Positions 38,776 through 46,288 of a DNA stretch of 64,000 bases are shown piece after piece. The position numbers and the translations under genes were made by a program. Source of the stretch: Ferruginibacter paludis. Lineage in GTDB: Bacteria > Bacteroidota > Bacteroidia > Chitinophagales > Chitinophagaceae. The stretch is taken from assembly GCF_030409685.1 (NCBI RefSeq), contig NZ_JAUFQJ010000004.1, positions 744,001-808,000 on the forward strand, in the 5' to 3' direction. A model generated the notes under the pieces. That model was not told the DNA's origin and made no database searches. It was given only the letters and a program-made list of their open reading frames with translations. Position 1 is the stretch's first letter; the number at the start of each line of letters is the position of its first letter.

Positions 38776-39231
38776 ATGAACATGAAAAATAGTTGCTTTC
38801 TCTTTCTGTTTCTAATGAGTGGCTTTTTTGTTTGTGCACAAGCTCGTAAGTTATCCGAACAGCAGCGACAAGCCATTACCGGGCTGATCAATCAATATTC
38901 GCAGGCCCGCGAATTAAGGGACACCCTGTTGCTAACAAAGATACTAACTGCAGATATAGATCAGCTGGTATCTACCGGTGAATGGAGGGCAGGTATTGGT
39001 GAGGCCGTGCAAGGAATGATGAGGAGCTCTGCCAATAACCCGGAGCATAGAACACTTACCGTGGATAAGATACGGCTGGTAACAGCTAACAGTGCTATAG
39101 TAGATTGCCGCTATGAAATCGCCAATTCCAATGGTGATCCCAAAAAAATGTGGAGTTCGTTTATCGTGGTGGAAAACAAGCATGTTTGGAAAATAGCCGC
39201 CATAAGAAATATGTTGCCTGCAGTCCGTTAA
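38776..39231 (+). CDS. Secreted NTF2/SnoaL-like protein
   Basis: 151 residues: a signal peptide (about 1-23, ending VCAQ) followed by an NTF2-like cone fold (about 28-148), with INQYSQARELRDTLLLTKIL, TADIDQLVSTGEWRAG and the closing VVENKHVWKIAAIRNM. Exported members are usually binding proteins or small enzymes of unknown role. Confidence 0.7.
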   Translation: MNMKNSCFLFLFLMSGFFVCAQARKLSEQQRQAITGLINQYSQARELRDTLLLTKILTADIDQLVSTGEWRAGIGEAVQGMMRSSANNPEHRTLTVDKIRLVTANSAIVDCRYEIANSNGDPKKMWSSFIVVENKHVWKIAAIRNMLPAVR

Positions 39232-39346
39232 TTGAGATGAATTTAATTTGGCTGTACCGTTTTAATTTAGTGCCGGTGTTGCTTCTTTTTTAAGCCCTGC
39301 GGATACCTGTTAAAATAGTTGTATTTTAATTTTTCAATTAACAAAT

Positions 39347-40279
39347 ATGTTGAACAGACGAGACTCCCTTAAATTATCCGCTGCGTTAGTTGCAGGTATA
39401 TTTATTCCCGCATCAGTCAGAGCCACCGTTACTGCGCCGCAAGGCCCTTTCCGGTTTTGCCTCAATACAAGCACCATCAGCGGCCAAAACCCGGGATTGC
39501 TGCGTGCTATAGACATTGCTTCCACAGCGGGTTACGATGGCATGGAGCTTTGGATAAGTGATATCAGGGCCTGGCTTAAACAGGGAAACACACTACAGTC
39601 ATTGGCAGCTTATCTTTCATCAAAAAATATAGTGGTAGAAAATGCAATCAGCTTTACCGCATGGATGGTGGATGACGAGGCGCAACGAAAAGCGGCATTG
39701 ACAGAGCTGGAAGAGGAGATGAAAATAATGGCTGCTATCGGTTGCCATCGCATTGCTGCACCCCCGGTCGGTCTCAATAAAAATCAACCGCTCGATTTTC
39801 AAAAAGCAGGTACCCGCTACCGGCAGATACTGGCATTGGGACGACAATACAATGTGATGCCGCTACTGGAATTCTGGGGAGCATCGGGTACACTGTATAA
39901 CCTCAGCCAGGCCATGGCCATCGCCGCGGCGGCTAACGATAAAGACGCCCGTATACTACCGGATGTGTATCACCTTTTTCGTGGCGGCTCGGGCTTTGAA
40001 GGATTAAGTCTTTTAAACGGAAAGGTGATTGACATAATTCACATGAATGACTACCCTGCTGCCAAACCGGTAGATCAACAAACGGACAGTGACAGGGTAT
40101 ACCCAGGCGATGGTGCTGCGCCACTTAAACAAATACTGCGTGACCTGAAAAACATTGGCGGTACTAAAGTCCTTTCGCTTGAATTGTTTAATAAAACCTA
40201 TTGGCAGCAAGACCCGCTGGTGGTTGCCACCACCGGTTTGCAAAAAATGCAATCGCTGGTTAATGAGGTGATGGGGTAA
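39347..40279 (+). CDS. Tat-exported sugar phosphate isomerase/epimerase-like TIM barrel protein
   Basis: 310 residues. An N-terminal twin-arginine-type signal (NRRDSLKLSAALVAG) is followed by an AP-endonuclease-2-like TIM barrel: FCLNTSTISG, AGYDGMELWISD, EFWGASG, DVYHLFRGG and DIIHMNDYPAA, with Glu/Asp/His residues placed for a divalent metal. Exported relatives are associated with keto-sugar metabolism. That would suit the DUF1080/oxidoreductase module of this window, though it lies 13 kb away. Confidence 0.8.
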   Translation: MLNRRDSLKLSAALVAGIFIPASVRATVTAPQGPFRFCLNTSTISGQNPGLLRAIDIASTAGYDGMELWISDIRAWLKQGNTLQSLAAYLSSKNIVVENAISFTAWMVDDEAQRKAALTELEEEMKIMAAIGCHRIAAPPVGLNKNQPLDFQKAGTRYRQILALGRQYNVMPLLEFWGASGTLYNLSQAMAIAAAANDKDARILPDVYHLFRGGSGFEGLSLLNGKVIDIIHMNDYPAAKPVDQQTDSDRVYPGDGAAPLKQILRDLKNIGGTKVLSLELFNKTYWQQDPLVVATTGLQKMQSLVNEVMG

Positions 40280-40737
40280 TGAATATTTTCCGGCAAAGCT
40301 ATTCTGGAATAAGGTTATTGCCCATACTAAAAAAGGGATTGAGCCATCATGATTGAGATGCTAACGCGGTTATACATGGGACCGGGATCTGATTGGCTTA
40401 TCAATTTGTGTAGAATTTATTTTATCCTGCATTTGAAAAAAAGATAAGATACCAATTAGTTTACACAGTTAAAGTGTCATACGATCCAAACAAATATCAC
40501 CGCAAAAGCATCCGCCTGAAAGGATATGATTATTCGCAGGCAGGGTTGTATTTTATAACCATTTGTGTGCAACATAAAAAATGTTTGTTTGGGGAAATTA
40601 TTGACGGCGAAATGATTTTGAATGATTCAGGAAAAATGGTATACAACGAATGGATAAAAACAGCAGAACGGTTTGCCAATGTTCAATTGCATGAATTTAT
40701 TGTGATGCCCAACCATTTTCATTCAATTATGGAAATC

Positions 40738-40762
40738 GTAGGGGGAACCCTCGTGGTTGCCC
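40738..40762 (+). repeat. REP-like arm, left, inside the RAYT gene
   Basis: GTAGGGGGAACCCTCGTGGT plus TGCCC is close to the reverse complement of 40819-40844. Together they make a REP doublet (REPIN-like) about 107 bases long inside the coding frame, in the linker between the HUH motif and IVGAFQSI. Confidence 0.7.
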
Positions 40763-40770
40763 AAAATACG

Positions 40771-40806
40771 GTTGATCAAAATGGGATTGATCAAAATGGG
40801 ATTGAT
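40771..40806 (+). repeat. 15-bp tandem repeat in the RAYT linker
   Basis: RTTGATCAAAATGGG occurs twice, followed by a partial third copy, encoding VDQNG-IDQNG-IDD. It forms the spacer of the inverted REP pair. The unit length keeps the frame. Confidence 0.7.
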
Positions 40807-40818
40807 GATTTCGAAACA

Positions 40819-40844
40819 GGGCAACCACAAGGGATTGCCCCTAC
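40819..40844 (-). repeat. REP-like arm, right, inside the RAYT gene
   Basis: GGGCAACCACAAGGGATTGC plus CCCTAC. Its reverse complement differs from the left arm by a few substitutions and one length change, showing the two arms form an inverted pair. Confidence 0.7.
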
Positions 40845-40932
40845 CACCAAACCAAAAACCGTTGGTGATATTGTGGGCGCATTTCAATCCATTGTAACCG
40901 TGGAATATATCCGTGGTGTAAACCAATTGGGT

Positions 40933-40966
40933 TGGCAACAATTTAGGGGAAAATTGTTGCCAACGG
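40933..40966. repeat. Perfect 14-bp inverted repeat at the RAYT frameshift
   Basis: Arms GTTGGCAACAATTT and AAATTGTTGCCAAC with loop AGGGGA. The right arm lies exactly where the reading frame shifts (see findings). Confidence 0.9.
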
Positions 40967-41185
40967 AATTATTATGAACATATCATTCGGGATGAAAAAT
41001 CCTGTCAACACATTTCAGAATACATTATCAATAATCCCCAAAAATGGAAAGACGATAAATTCTATAATCATTAATTCATTTACCTGGTAATATATTAAGG
41101 TAAACATCCCATATATAATAAATGGTAAACATCAAACTCGTCCGTGCTATACTAAATGCTTTGCAGAAATATTGTGGAAACAAAA

Positions 41186-41215
41186 AAGCCCTGAAAGCTA
41201 ATGCAATCAAGGCTT
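41186..41215 (-). terminator. Terminator of the tRNA-Gly/tRNA-Leu unit
   Basis: On the minus strand AAGCCTTGA pairs with TCAGGGCTT (one G-U) around a 12-base loop and is followed by TTTT. It lies 16 bases past the tRNA-Leu 3' end. Confidence 0.75.
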
Positions 41216-41230
41216 CTATTATTTTATCCG

Positions 41231-41316
41231 TACTCGGGATGGGAGTTGAACCCACACTCGCCTTACAGCGAACAGGATTTTAAGTCCTGCGTGTCTACCA
41301 GTTCCACCACCCGAGT
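41231..41316 (-). tRNA. tRNA-Leu (anticodon UAA)
   Basis: Acceptor arms ACTCGGG/CCCGAGT, D arm GGTAGAC, anticodon loop CTTAAAA with anticodon TAA, a long variable arm as expected for leucine, and T arm GTGGGTTCAACTCCCAT. 86 nucleotides; 3' CCA is not encoded. It follows tRNA-Gly by 72 bases, probably in one transcript. Confidence 0.95.
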
Positions 41317-41388
41317 GACACTGCCTGTTCCGAAGAACCGGCTTTAGAAAAAAAAAGCAGATAACATGGCTATCTGCTCTAAATTCTG

Positions 41389-41461
41389 AGCGGAAGACCG
41401 GGCTCGAACCGGCCACCTCGACCTTGGCAAGGTCGCGCTCTACCAAATGAGCTACTTCCGC
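41389..41461 (-). tRNA. tRNA-Gly (anticodon GCC)
   Basis: 73 nucleotides. Acceptor arms GCGGAAG/CTTCCGC, anticodon stem-loop GACCTTGCCAAGGTC with anticodon GCC, T arm GCCGGTTCGAGCCCGGT. 3' CCA not encoded. Confidence 0.95.
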
Positions 41462-41548
41462 TTTTTTGAAGCTTTCGCTTCGATATGTAAAGAACTATTT
41501 TTGTTTTGGGACTGCAAAAATAAGGCTTGTAAATTAACTACAAAATTT

Positions 41549-41752
41549 TTATTTGTATTTAGGGTTGTACAGGGTGTTTTCAGGCACCGCAACTTCTGGT
41601 TTTCCCTTGTAGCGATGGGTATATAAACCATAACAGCCGCCTAGTATTAAAGCCACTACCATGAATATCTGGCAATACCAGAGAAAACGTGAGGAGGACA
41701 CCCAGTTGTGGGCAAAATCTTTGTGTGTTGTATCTATTATTTCCTGTTGCAT
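41549..41752 (-). CDS. Small single-pass membrane protein
   Basis: 67 residues starting at the ATG at 41752 (MQQEIIDTTHKDF), with one membrane segment (about 20-42) and a polar tail ending NPKYK. No family recognised. It is 48 bases downstream of the GT2 stop codon on the same strand, so the two may be co-transcribed. Confidence 0.6.
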   Translation of the reverse strand: MQQEIIDTTHKDFAHNWVSSSRFLWYCQIFMVVALILGGCYGLYTHRYKGKPEVAVPENTLYNPKYK

Positions 41753-41800
41753 GCTACTGGTTTTGCGAGGGCAAAAATAAGGGATGTGTTTCAAAAAAAA

Positions 41801-42892
41801 TTATTTGTTATAAATAATTTCTGAAAACGTTTTTTTATGTTTTACAAAATATTGCCAAACCACGCACCCACTGTACCATCCATGCAGCTGGCCACTTTTT
41901 GATATGGGAAATACGGATTGCTTTTTACTAAACAACAACCACTTGATAAAATAACAATGCGCTTTTGCTATGGCTAAGAACGACCTTCCATTACCACTGA
42001 ACAATGCCTGGTAAGCCGCTATCACGTCCAGCCCCATGCGGAAAGGAATTTTCCATAAGGCAGTTGCGACCGGTAAATTTTTTGCGAGCATTACCAGGTT
42101 GTTGCGGAAGTTGAGGAAATCTTTCCTGGGATTGCCCTTTGCTAATGTACCGCCGCCTACATGATATACTACTGACGCTGGTTGCACATATACTTTATAC
42201 CCGGCCAGCTGCAGGCGCCAGCAAAAATCAATCTCTTCCTGGTGCGCAAAAAAATATTCATCCAGTCCGCCGAGCACATGATACATGTCGGCACGTACAA
42301 ACATAGCTGCACCACTGGCCCAAAAGCAGGGCTGTGCCTCATTGTACTGGCCCTTGTCTTCTTCCACTACGTCAAATACCCTTCCTCTTGCAAACGGATA
42401 ACCAAAGTTATCAAGCCAGCCGCCGCAGGCGCCTGCATACTCAAATAAATGCCGGGCCGCATCGGTTAACATTTTTGGCTGGCAGGCGCCGATGCCCGCA
42501 TTGTTTTCCATCAGTTCAATGATGGGCTCAATCCAGCCCGGCGTTACTTCCACGTCGCTGTTTAGTAAAACATAATAGTCTGCCGTTACCTGTTGCAACG
42601 CAGTATTATAACCTTTTGCAAAGCCTTCGTTGGTGTTGTTCTCTATAATTTCTACCTGCGGAAAATGCTGCTGTAAAAAAGTAATGGAATCATCAGTAGA
42701 AGCATTGTCAGCAACAATGATTTTTTTATTTTGGTAAGAAGAAGCAATTACTGATGGAAGAAATTGTTCTAAAAAATGTTTGCCGTTCCAGTTTAAAATT
42801 ACAATGGCTACAACAGGCAATGCTTCAGCTGAATCAACGGCCTGTTCTTGCTGATTACATAGATGCGTTGCTGCGTAGTTGTTTTCTGTCAT
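41801..42892 (-). CDS. Family 2 glycosyltransferase
   Basis: 363 residues. The GT2 GT-A fold is shown by VAIVILNWNGKHFLEQFLPSV, ADNASTDDS, the nucleotide/metal-binding LLNSDVEVTPGW, FWASGAAMFVRAD and HQEEIDFCWRLQLAG. It resembles rhamnosyltransferase-like enzymes that add sugars to cell-surface glycans. A C-terminal amphipathic/hydrophobic stretch (about 305-330) suggests membrane association. The donor and acceptor sugars cannot be named. Confidence 0.9.
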   Translation of the reverse strand: MTENNYAATHLCNQQEQAVDSAEALPVVAIVILNWNGKHFLEQFLPSVIASSYQNKKIIVADNASTDDSITFLQQHFPQVEIIENNTNEGFAKGYNTALQQVTADYYVLLNSDVEVTPGWIEPIIELMENNAGIGACQPKMLTDAARHLFEYAGACGGWLDNFGYPFARGRVFDVVEEDKGQYNEAQPCFWASGAAMFVRADMYHVLGGLDEYFFAHQEEIDFCWRLQLAGYKVYVQPASVVYHVGGGTLAKGNPRKDFLNFRNNLVMLAKNLPVATALWKIPFRMGLDVIAAYQALFSGNGRSFLAIAKAHCYFIKWLLFSKKQSVFPISKSGQLHGWYSGCVVWQYFVKHKKTFSEIIYNK

Positions 42893-42987
42893 CAGATATG
42901 CGGCCGTATTTTTTAACTTTTAATTTGAACTTTGCTGGCTATTAGCTACAACTGTTGCGAATTGATTGCTGCTTAAAGCTGAAAAAA

Positions 42988-43011
42988 GTACAAGAGGGCG
43001 ATGCAACAATG
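42988..43011 (+). repeat. Possible dispersed intergenic repeat, copy D
   Basis: GTACAAGAGGGCGATGCAAC, a weaker match to the GTACAAGAGTGCGACGCCAA core of copies A and B, in the divergent gap between the GT2 gene and the sensor kinase. Confidence 0.4.
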
Positions 43012-43126
43012 CTGCTGTTCGCAAAATGCCCGGACCAATATTTTTTGCTTTGCTCTTTTTCACCGTAATGCCTATGGCGCAAACTTACTTCTTTTTGGAT
43101 GTTGCTTTCTTATTTTATATTTACAA

Positions 43127-44278
43127 ATGTTTAGTCAATTTTTTAACTGGCGTTCAGGGCTGGCCGTTATAGCCATTGCCATTGTAAGCGGTACTATTTT
43201 TTACAGCAACTACCTGGCAAAAAAAATTGCTGCTGAAGAACGCTTAAAAATAGAGCAATGGGTGGAAGCCGTGAAAGACATCAGCAACTCCGCCGCAACG
43301 CCTACCAACCTTTCGGGCAAAATACTGGTTGAAAATAACAAGGACATTCCGATGATTGCGGTGAATGAAAAAGACAGCATTTTTGAAACCAATAATTTGG
43401 ATTCGGTTAAGATAAAAAATGACCCGTCTTACGTTAGTCATAAACTAAAAGAATTTAAAGGACTGCACCCGCCGGTAAGCTGGACCAACCCTGTAGATTC
43501 GCTCCAAAAGAACCGTTTGTATTATGGCGAATCATCGCTGCTGAAAGAGATGCGTTACTTCCCCCTGGTGCAACTTTTTATTGTAGCCCTGTTCATTATC
43601 ATTACTTTAATTGCCATCAGCACCCGTAATAAATCTACCCAAAACCAGGTATGGGCGGGCATGGCGAAAGAAACGGCGCACCAGTTGGGTACGCCCCTCT
43701 CCTCTTTACAAGGCTGGGTTGAATTATTAAAAGACCAGCCGGGTAATGAAAAGATTGCTACCGAAATGAGTAAAGATGTTGACCGGTTAAAATTGGTAAG
43801 CGACCGTTTTGGCAAGATCGGCAGCACGCCGCAACTGGAAGAAATGAATGTGCTGGAACAGGTGGAAACCATGATGGCTTATATAAAACGAAGAGCCCCG
43901 GATAAGGTGAATTTTTCGATTAACAGCATGGGAGAAACATTTATTCCGGCACAAATAAATGCGCCCCTGTTTGACTGGGTGATAGAAAATTTATTAAAGA
44001 ATGCACTGGATGCGATGGATGGAAGAGGCGCCATCAGTATCGCCATAAAAAAAGAAACCTCGCAAGTAGTGATTGATGTTACAGACACCGGTAAAGGTAT
44101 CAGCAAACAACATATTCCGAATGTTTTTAAGCCGGGCTTTACTACCAAAAAACGAGGCTGGGGTTTGGGACTGAGTTTATCCAAACGCATTATCGAACAA
44201 TACCATAAAGGGGAATTATTTGTAAAACATTCTGAAACCGGCAAGGGTACTACGTTCAGGATTGTACTAAAAAAATGA
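43127..44278 (+). CDS. Membrane-bound sensor histidine kinase
   Basis: 383 residues. Two membrane segments (about 8-27 and 143-163) flank a small extracytoplasmic domain. The phospho-acceptor region is the unusual ETAHQLGTPLSSLQGW, followed by HATPase_c with the N box (VIENLLKNALDAMD), DTGKGI and GWGLGLSLSKRI. No cognate response regulator lies next to it, so it is an orphan kinase here. I chose ATG at 43127 because it starts just before the first membrane segment; the frame is open 42 codons upstream. A terminator hairpin overlaps its stop codon. Confidence 0.88.
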   Translation: MFSQFFNWRSGLAVIAIAIVSGTIFYSNYLAKKIAAEERLKIEQWVEAVKDISNSAATPTNLSGKILVENNKDIPMIAVNEKDSIFETNNLDSVKIKNDPSYVSHKLKEFKGLHPPVSWTNPVDSLQKNRLYYGESSLLKEMRYFPLVQLFIVALFIIITLIAISTRNKSTQNQVWAGMAKETAHQLGTPLSSLQGWVELLKDQPGNEKIATEMSKDVDRLKLVSDRFGKIGSTPQLEEMNVLEQVETMMAYIKRRAPDKVNFSINSMGETFIPAQINAPLFDWVIENLLKNALDAMDGRGAISIAIKKETSQVVIDVTDTGKGISKQHIPNVFKPGFTTKKRGWGLGLSLSKRIIEQYHKGELFVKHSETGKGTTFRIVLKK

Positions 44279-44300
44279 TCCCGTCAAAAGACAGGATCAT
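44275..44300 (+). terminator. Terminator between sensor kinase and tRNA-Leu(GAG)
   Basis: ATGATCCCGTC and GACAGGATCAT pair with one mismatch around AAAA and are followed by TTTTTG. It begins inside the kinase stop codon. Both flanking genes converge on it, so it may act in both directions. Confidence 0.8.
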
Positions 44301-44305
44301 TTTTG

Positions 44306-44389
44306 TGCGGCAAAGGAGATTCGAACTCCCAAGCCCTTTCGAGCGCTACCACCTCAAGGTAGTGCGTCTACCAATTTCGCCATCGCCGC
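44306..44389 (-). tRNA. tRNA-Leu (anticodon GAG)
   Basis: 84 nucleotides. Acceptor arms GCGGCGA/TTGCCGC, D arm GGTAGAC, anticodon stem-loop CTACCTTGAGGTGGTAG with anticodon GAG, long variable arm, T arm with GTTCGAATC. 3' CCA not encoded. Confidence 0.95.
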
Positions 44390-44648
44390 ATTAATCGGAG
44401 TTGCAAATTAACGTAAAAAATAATTCTTTTACACACCAGGCGCAAAGAATACTACGGAAACAACGTAAACTGGCTTTACACAGGGCCACAAATAATGTAC
44501 AAAATGGCACACCGGACAGAAATCAACTGTGCATAAAAATCCGTAATAAAAACCACTTTCTTCCCGTGGTTTTCGTAGTGCCCGTTGTGTGAAATATCCG
44601 TACGTTCACTGAAACTTCTTTCTTCCTATCTTGTAAAAAAATTAAGTG

Positions 44649-45923
44649 ATGGCAAATAATATAAAATGCCCCAACTGCGGGCATGTGTTTGATGTGGAAA
44701 ATGTGTTGGCGGCGGATATTGAACAAAAATACCAGCAACAATACCAGGATAAATTAAACCAGTCTTTATACAAAATGGAAGAAGACAAAAGAAAGCTGTC
44801 GGCAGACCAGCAATTGTTTGAAGAAAAAAAGAAAAAAGAAAATGAATTGTTTGCCCAAAAACTACAGCAGGAAAAACTAAAACTGGAAACAGAAATTCAG
44901 GAGCAACTTAGAAAAAGTATTTCGGCCGATTATGAAAATAAACTGCGGTTACTGCAAAACAACAACAACGACAATGAAGAAAAATTAAAAGAAGCACGTA
45001 AAAAAGAACTGGAGTTTTTACAAAAAGAACAGCAGTTAAAAAACAGGGAGGCAGAGCTGGAAATTACGCTGCAAAAAAAATTACAGGAAGAAAGAGGTTC
45101 GCTCACGGAACAGATCCGTCACCAGGAAAATGAAAAAAATTCATTGAAAGAAACCGGTTACCAGCTGAAATTAAAAGAGCTCGAATTGCAGCTGAATGAA
45201 CAAAAAAAACTGGCTGATGAAATGAAACGCCGGGCCGAACAAAGTTCCATGCAACGCCAGGGCGAAGTGCAGGAACTGTTGCTGGAAGCCATTTTGAAAG
45301 AAAGTTTTCCGTTTGATATTATTGAAGAAGTGGGCAAGGGCGTGGAAGGGGCGGATTGCATACAGGTAGTAAGAACCAGCAGTGGCACGCCTTGCGGAAA
45401 AATTATTTACGAAAGCAAACGCACTAAAACCTGGAGCAATAGCTGGGTAGATAAATTAAAAACGGATATGCGCAGCCGCGGTGCCGATGTAGCTATTTTG
45501 GTTACGCAGGCGTTCCCGAAAGACATGGAAAGGTTTGGTGAAAAAGATGGTATTTGGATATGCAATTTTAGCGAAGTTAACAGCGTGGCGCACTTACTGC
45601 GCAAGGGAATTTTAACGGTGCATGAAATACAGCGCAGTGAAGAAAACAAGGGCGATAAAATGCAGCTGCTCTACAATTATTTAACAGGTAATGAGTTTAA
45701 AGGACAGGTAGAAGCTATCGTGGAAGGGTTTATGGCGATGAAGCAAAGCATTATGAAGGAGCGCATACAAATGGAAAAGATGTGGAAGGAAAGAGAAAAG
45801 CAACTGGAAAAAGTGCTGATCAGTACAAGCGGAATGTATGGTTCCGTTAAAGGCATTGCCGGCGCTTCGGTTGGTAATATTCCTTTACTGGATGGAGGTG
45901 AAGATGATGCTTTGGAAGAATAA
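44649..45923 (+). CDS. DUF2130 coiled-coil protein
   Basis: 424 residues. A short N-terminal CPNCGH motif is followed by a long charged coiled coil (about 20-200) and the DUF2130 domain (about 205-370: GEVQELLLEAILKESFPFD, GADCIQVVRTSSGTPCGKIIYESKRTKTW, ADVAILVTQAFPKDMERF). The core resembles a restriction-endonuclease-like fold (D..E.K pattern: IIYESKRTK), which is family knowledge rather than proof of nuclease activity. ATG at 44649 is chosen over GTG at 44646. Two genes follow closely on the same strand. Confidence 0.85.
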   Translation: MANNIKCPNCGHVFDVENVLAADIEQKYQQQYQDKLNQSLYKMEEDKRKLSADQQLFEEKKKKENELFAQKLQQEKLKLETEIQEQLRKSISADYENKLRLLQNNNNDNEEKLKEARKKELEFLQKEQQLKNREAELEITLQKKLQEERGSLTEQIRHQENEKNSLKETGYQLKLKELELQLNEQKKLADEMKRRAEQSSMQRQGEVQELLLEAILKESFPFDIIEEVGKGVEGADCIQVVRTSSGTPCGKIIYESKRTKTWSNSWVDKLKTDMRSRGADVAILVTQAFPKDMERFGEKDGIWICNFSEVNSVAHLLRKGILTVHEIQRSEENKGDKMQLLYNYLTGNEFKGQVEAIVEGFMAMKQSIMKERIQMEKMWKEREKQLEKVLISTSGMYGSVKGIAGASVGNIPLLDGGEDDALEE

Positions 45924-45931
45924 CTCGTTAT

Positions 45932-46288
45932 ATGCCGCAAACACAAGATACTGATGACATTGCTTTTACCGTACCGGTGAAGACAGACAGTCTGAACCCT
46001 GATGGGCTACGCACAATACACGTAGTAGTAACTAAACCAATGCCTGCCCACGCAAACGAGAATGTTATTTTAGGTCCGCTGCTGTTTGTTTTTTTCCTGG
46101 CGGCTTTGCTCATTCTTATGCTTTTTAAAATTAGCGGAAATAAAAAATTTAGGCGAATATCCGATGCCGCAGAAAGGCTGGCTGAAAAAAATGGTAGTAG
46201 AATAGACAACATTTGTAACGAGGAAAACGATGCCGCAGGATACAACAATTTATTGGGACGGCGAGGGCCAATTGCCTCCATTGATTGA
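45932..46288 (+). CDS. Small membrane protein overlapping the MtfA gene
   Basis: 118 residues with one strong membrane segment (about 45-65) and a charged tail. No family recognised. It starts 8 bases after DUF2130 and overlaps the next gene by 59 bases in a different frame. The overlap and spacing suggest translational coupling in a three-gene unit. Confidence 0.6.
   Translation: MPQTQDTDDIAFTVPVKTDSLNPDGLRTIHVVVTKPMPAHANENVILGPLLFVFFLAALLILMLFKISGNKKFRRISDAAERLAEKNGSRIDNICNEENDAAGYNNLLGRRGPIASID

Larger units (their letters stand above)
40474..41074 (+). pseudogene. REP-associated tyrosine transposase (RAYT, Y1_Tnp), frameshifted
   Basis: The first frame (40474-40977) shows the family start YHRKSIRLKGYDYSQAGLYFIT and the HUH motif in MPNHFHSIMEI; the start codon is not ATG (GTG at 40474). 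The expected WQRNYYEHIIRDE segment is reached only in the +1 frame from about 40961, and runs to the stop at 41072-41074 (INNPQKWKDDKFYNH). A single-base insertion near 40957 explains this. The single catalytic tyrosine of such enzymes normally lies beyond the HUH motif in the IVGAFQSIVT-containing half. The gene contains an inverted REP-like pair and a short tandem repeat. It is probably inactive unless frameshifting occurs. Confidence 0.8.

Noticed and set aside
38552..38779. 75-codon open frame after the six-helix membrane protein
   Set aside because: No domain, unusual composition and overlap with the start of the NTF2-like gene; probably not coding.
40771..40806. Short direct repeats as a possible CRISPR array
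   Set aside because: Units are 15 bp and adjacent with no spacers, inside a coding frame; no cas genes are present.
41219..41446. Open frame on the minus strand across the two tRNA genes
   Set aside because: It reads the tRNA-Leu and tRNA-Gly sequences; clearly a shadow.
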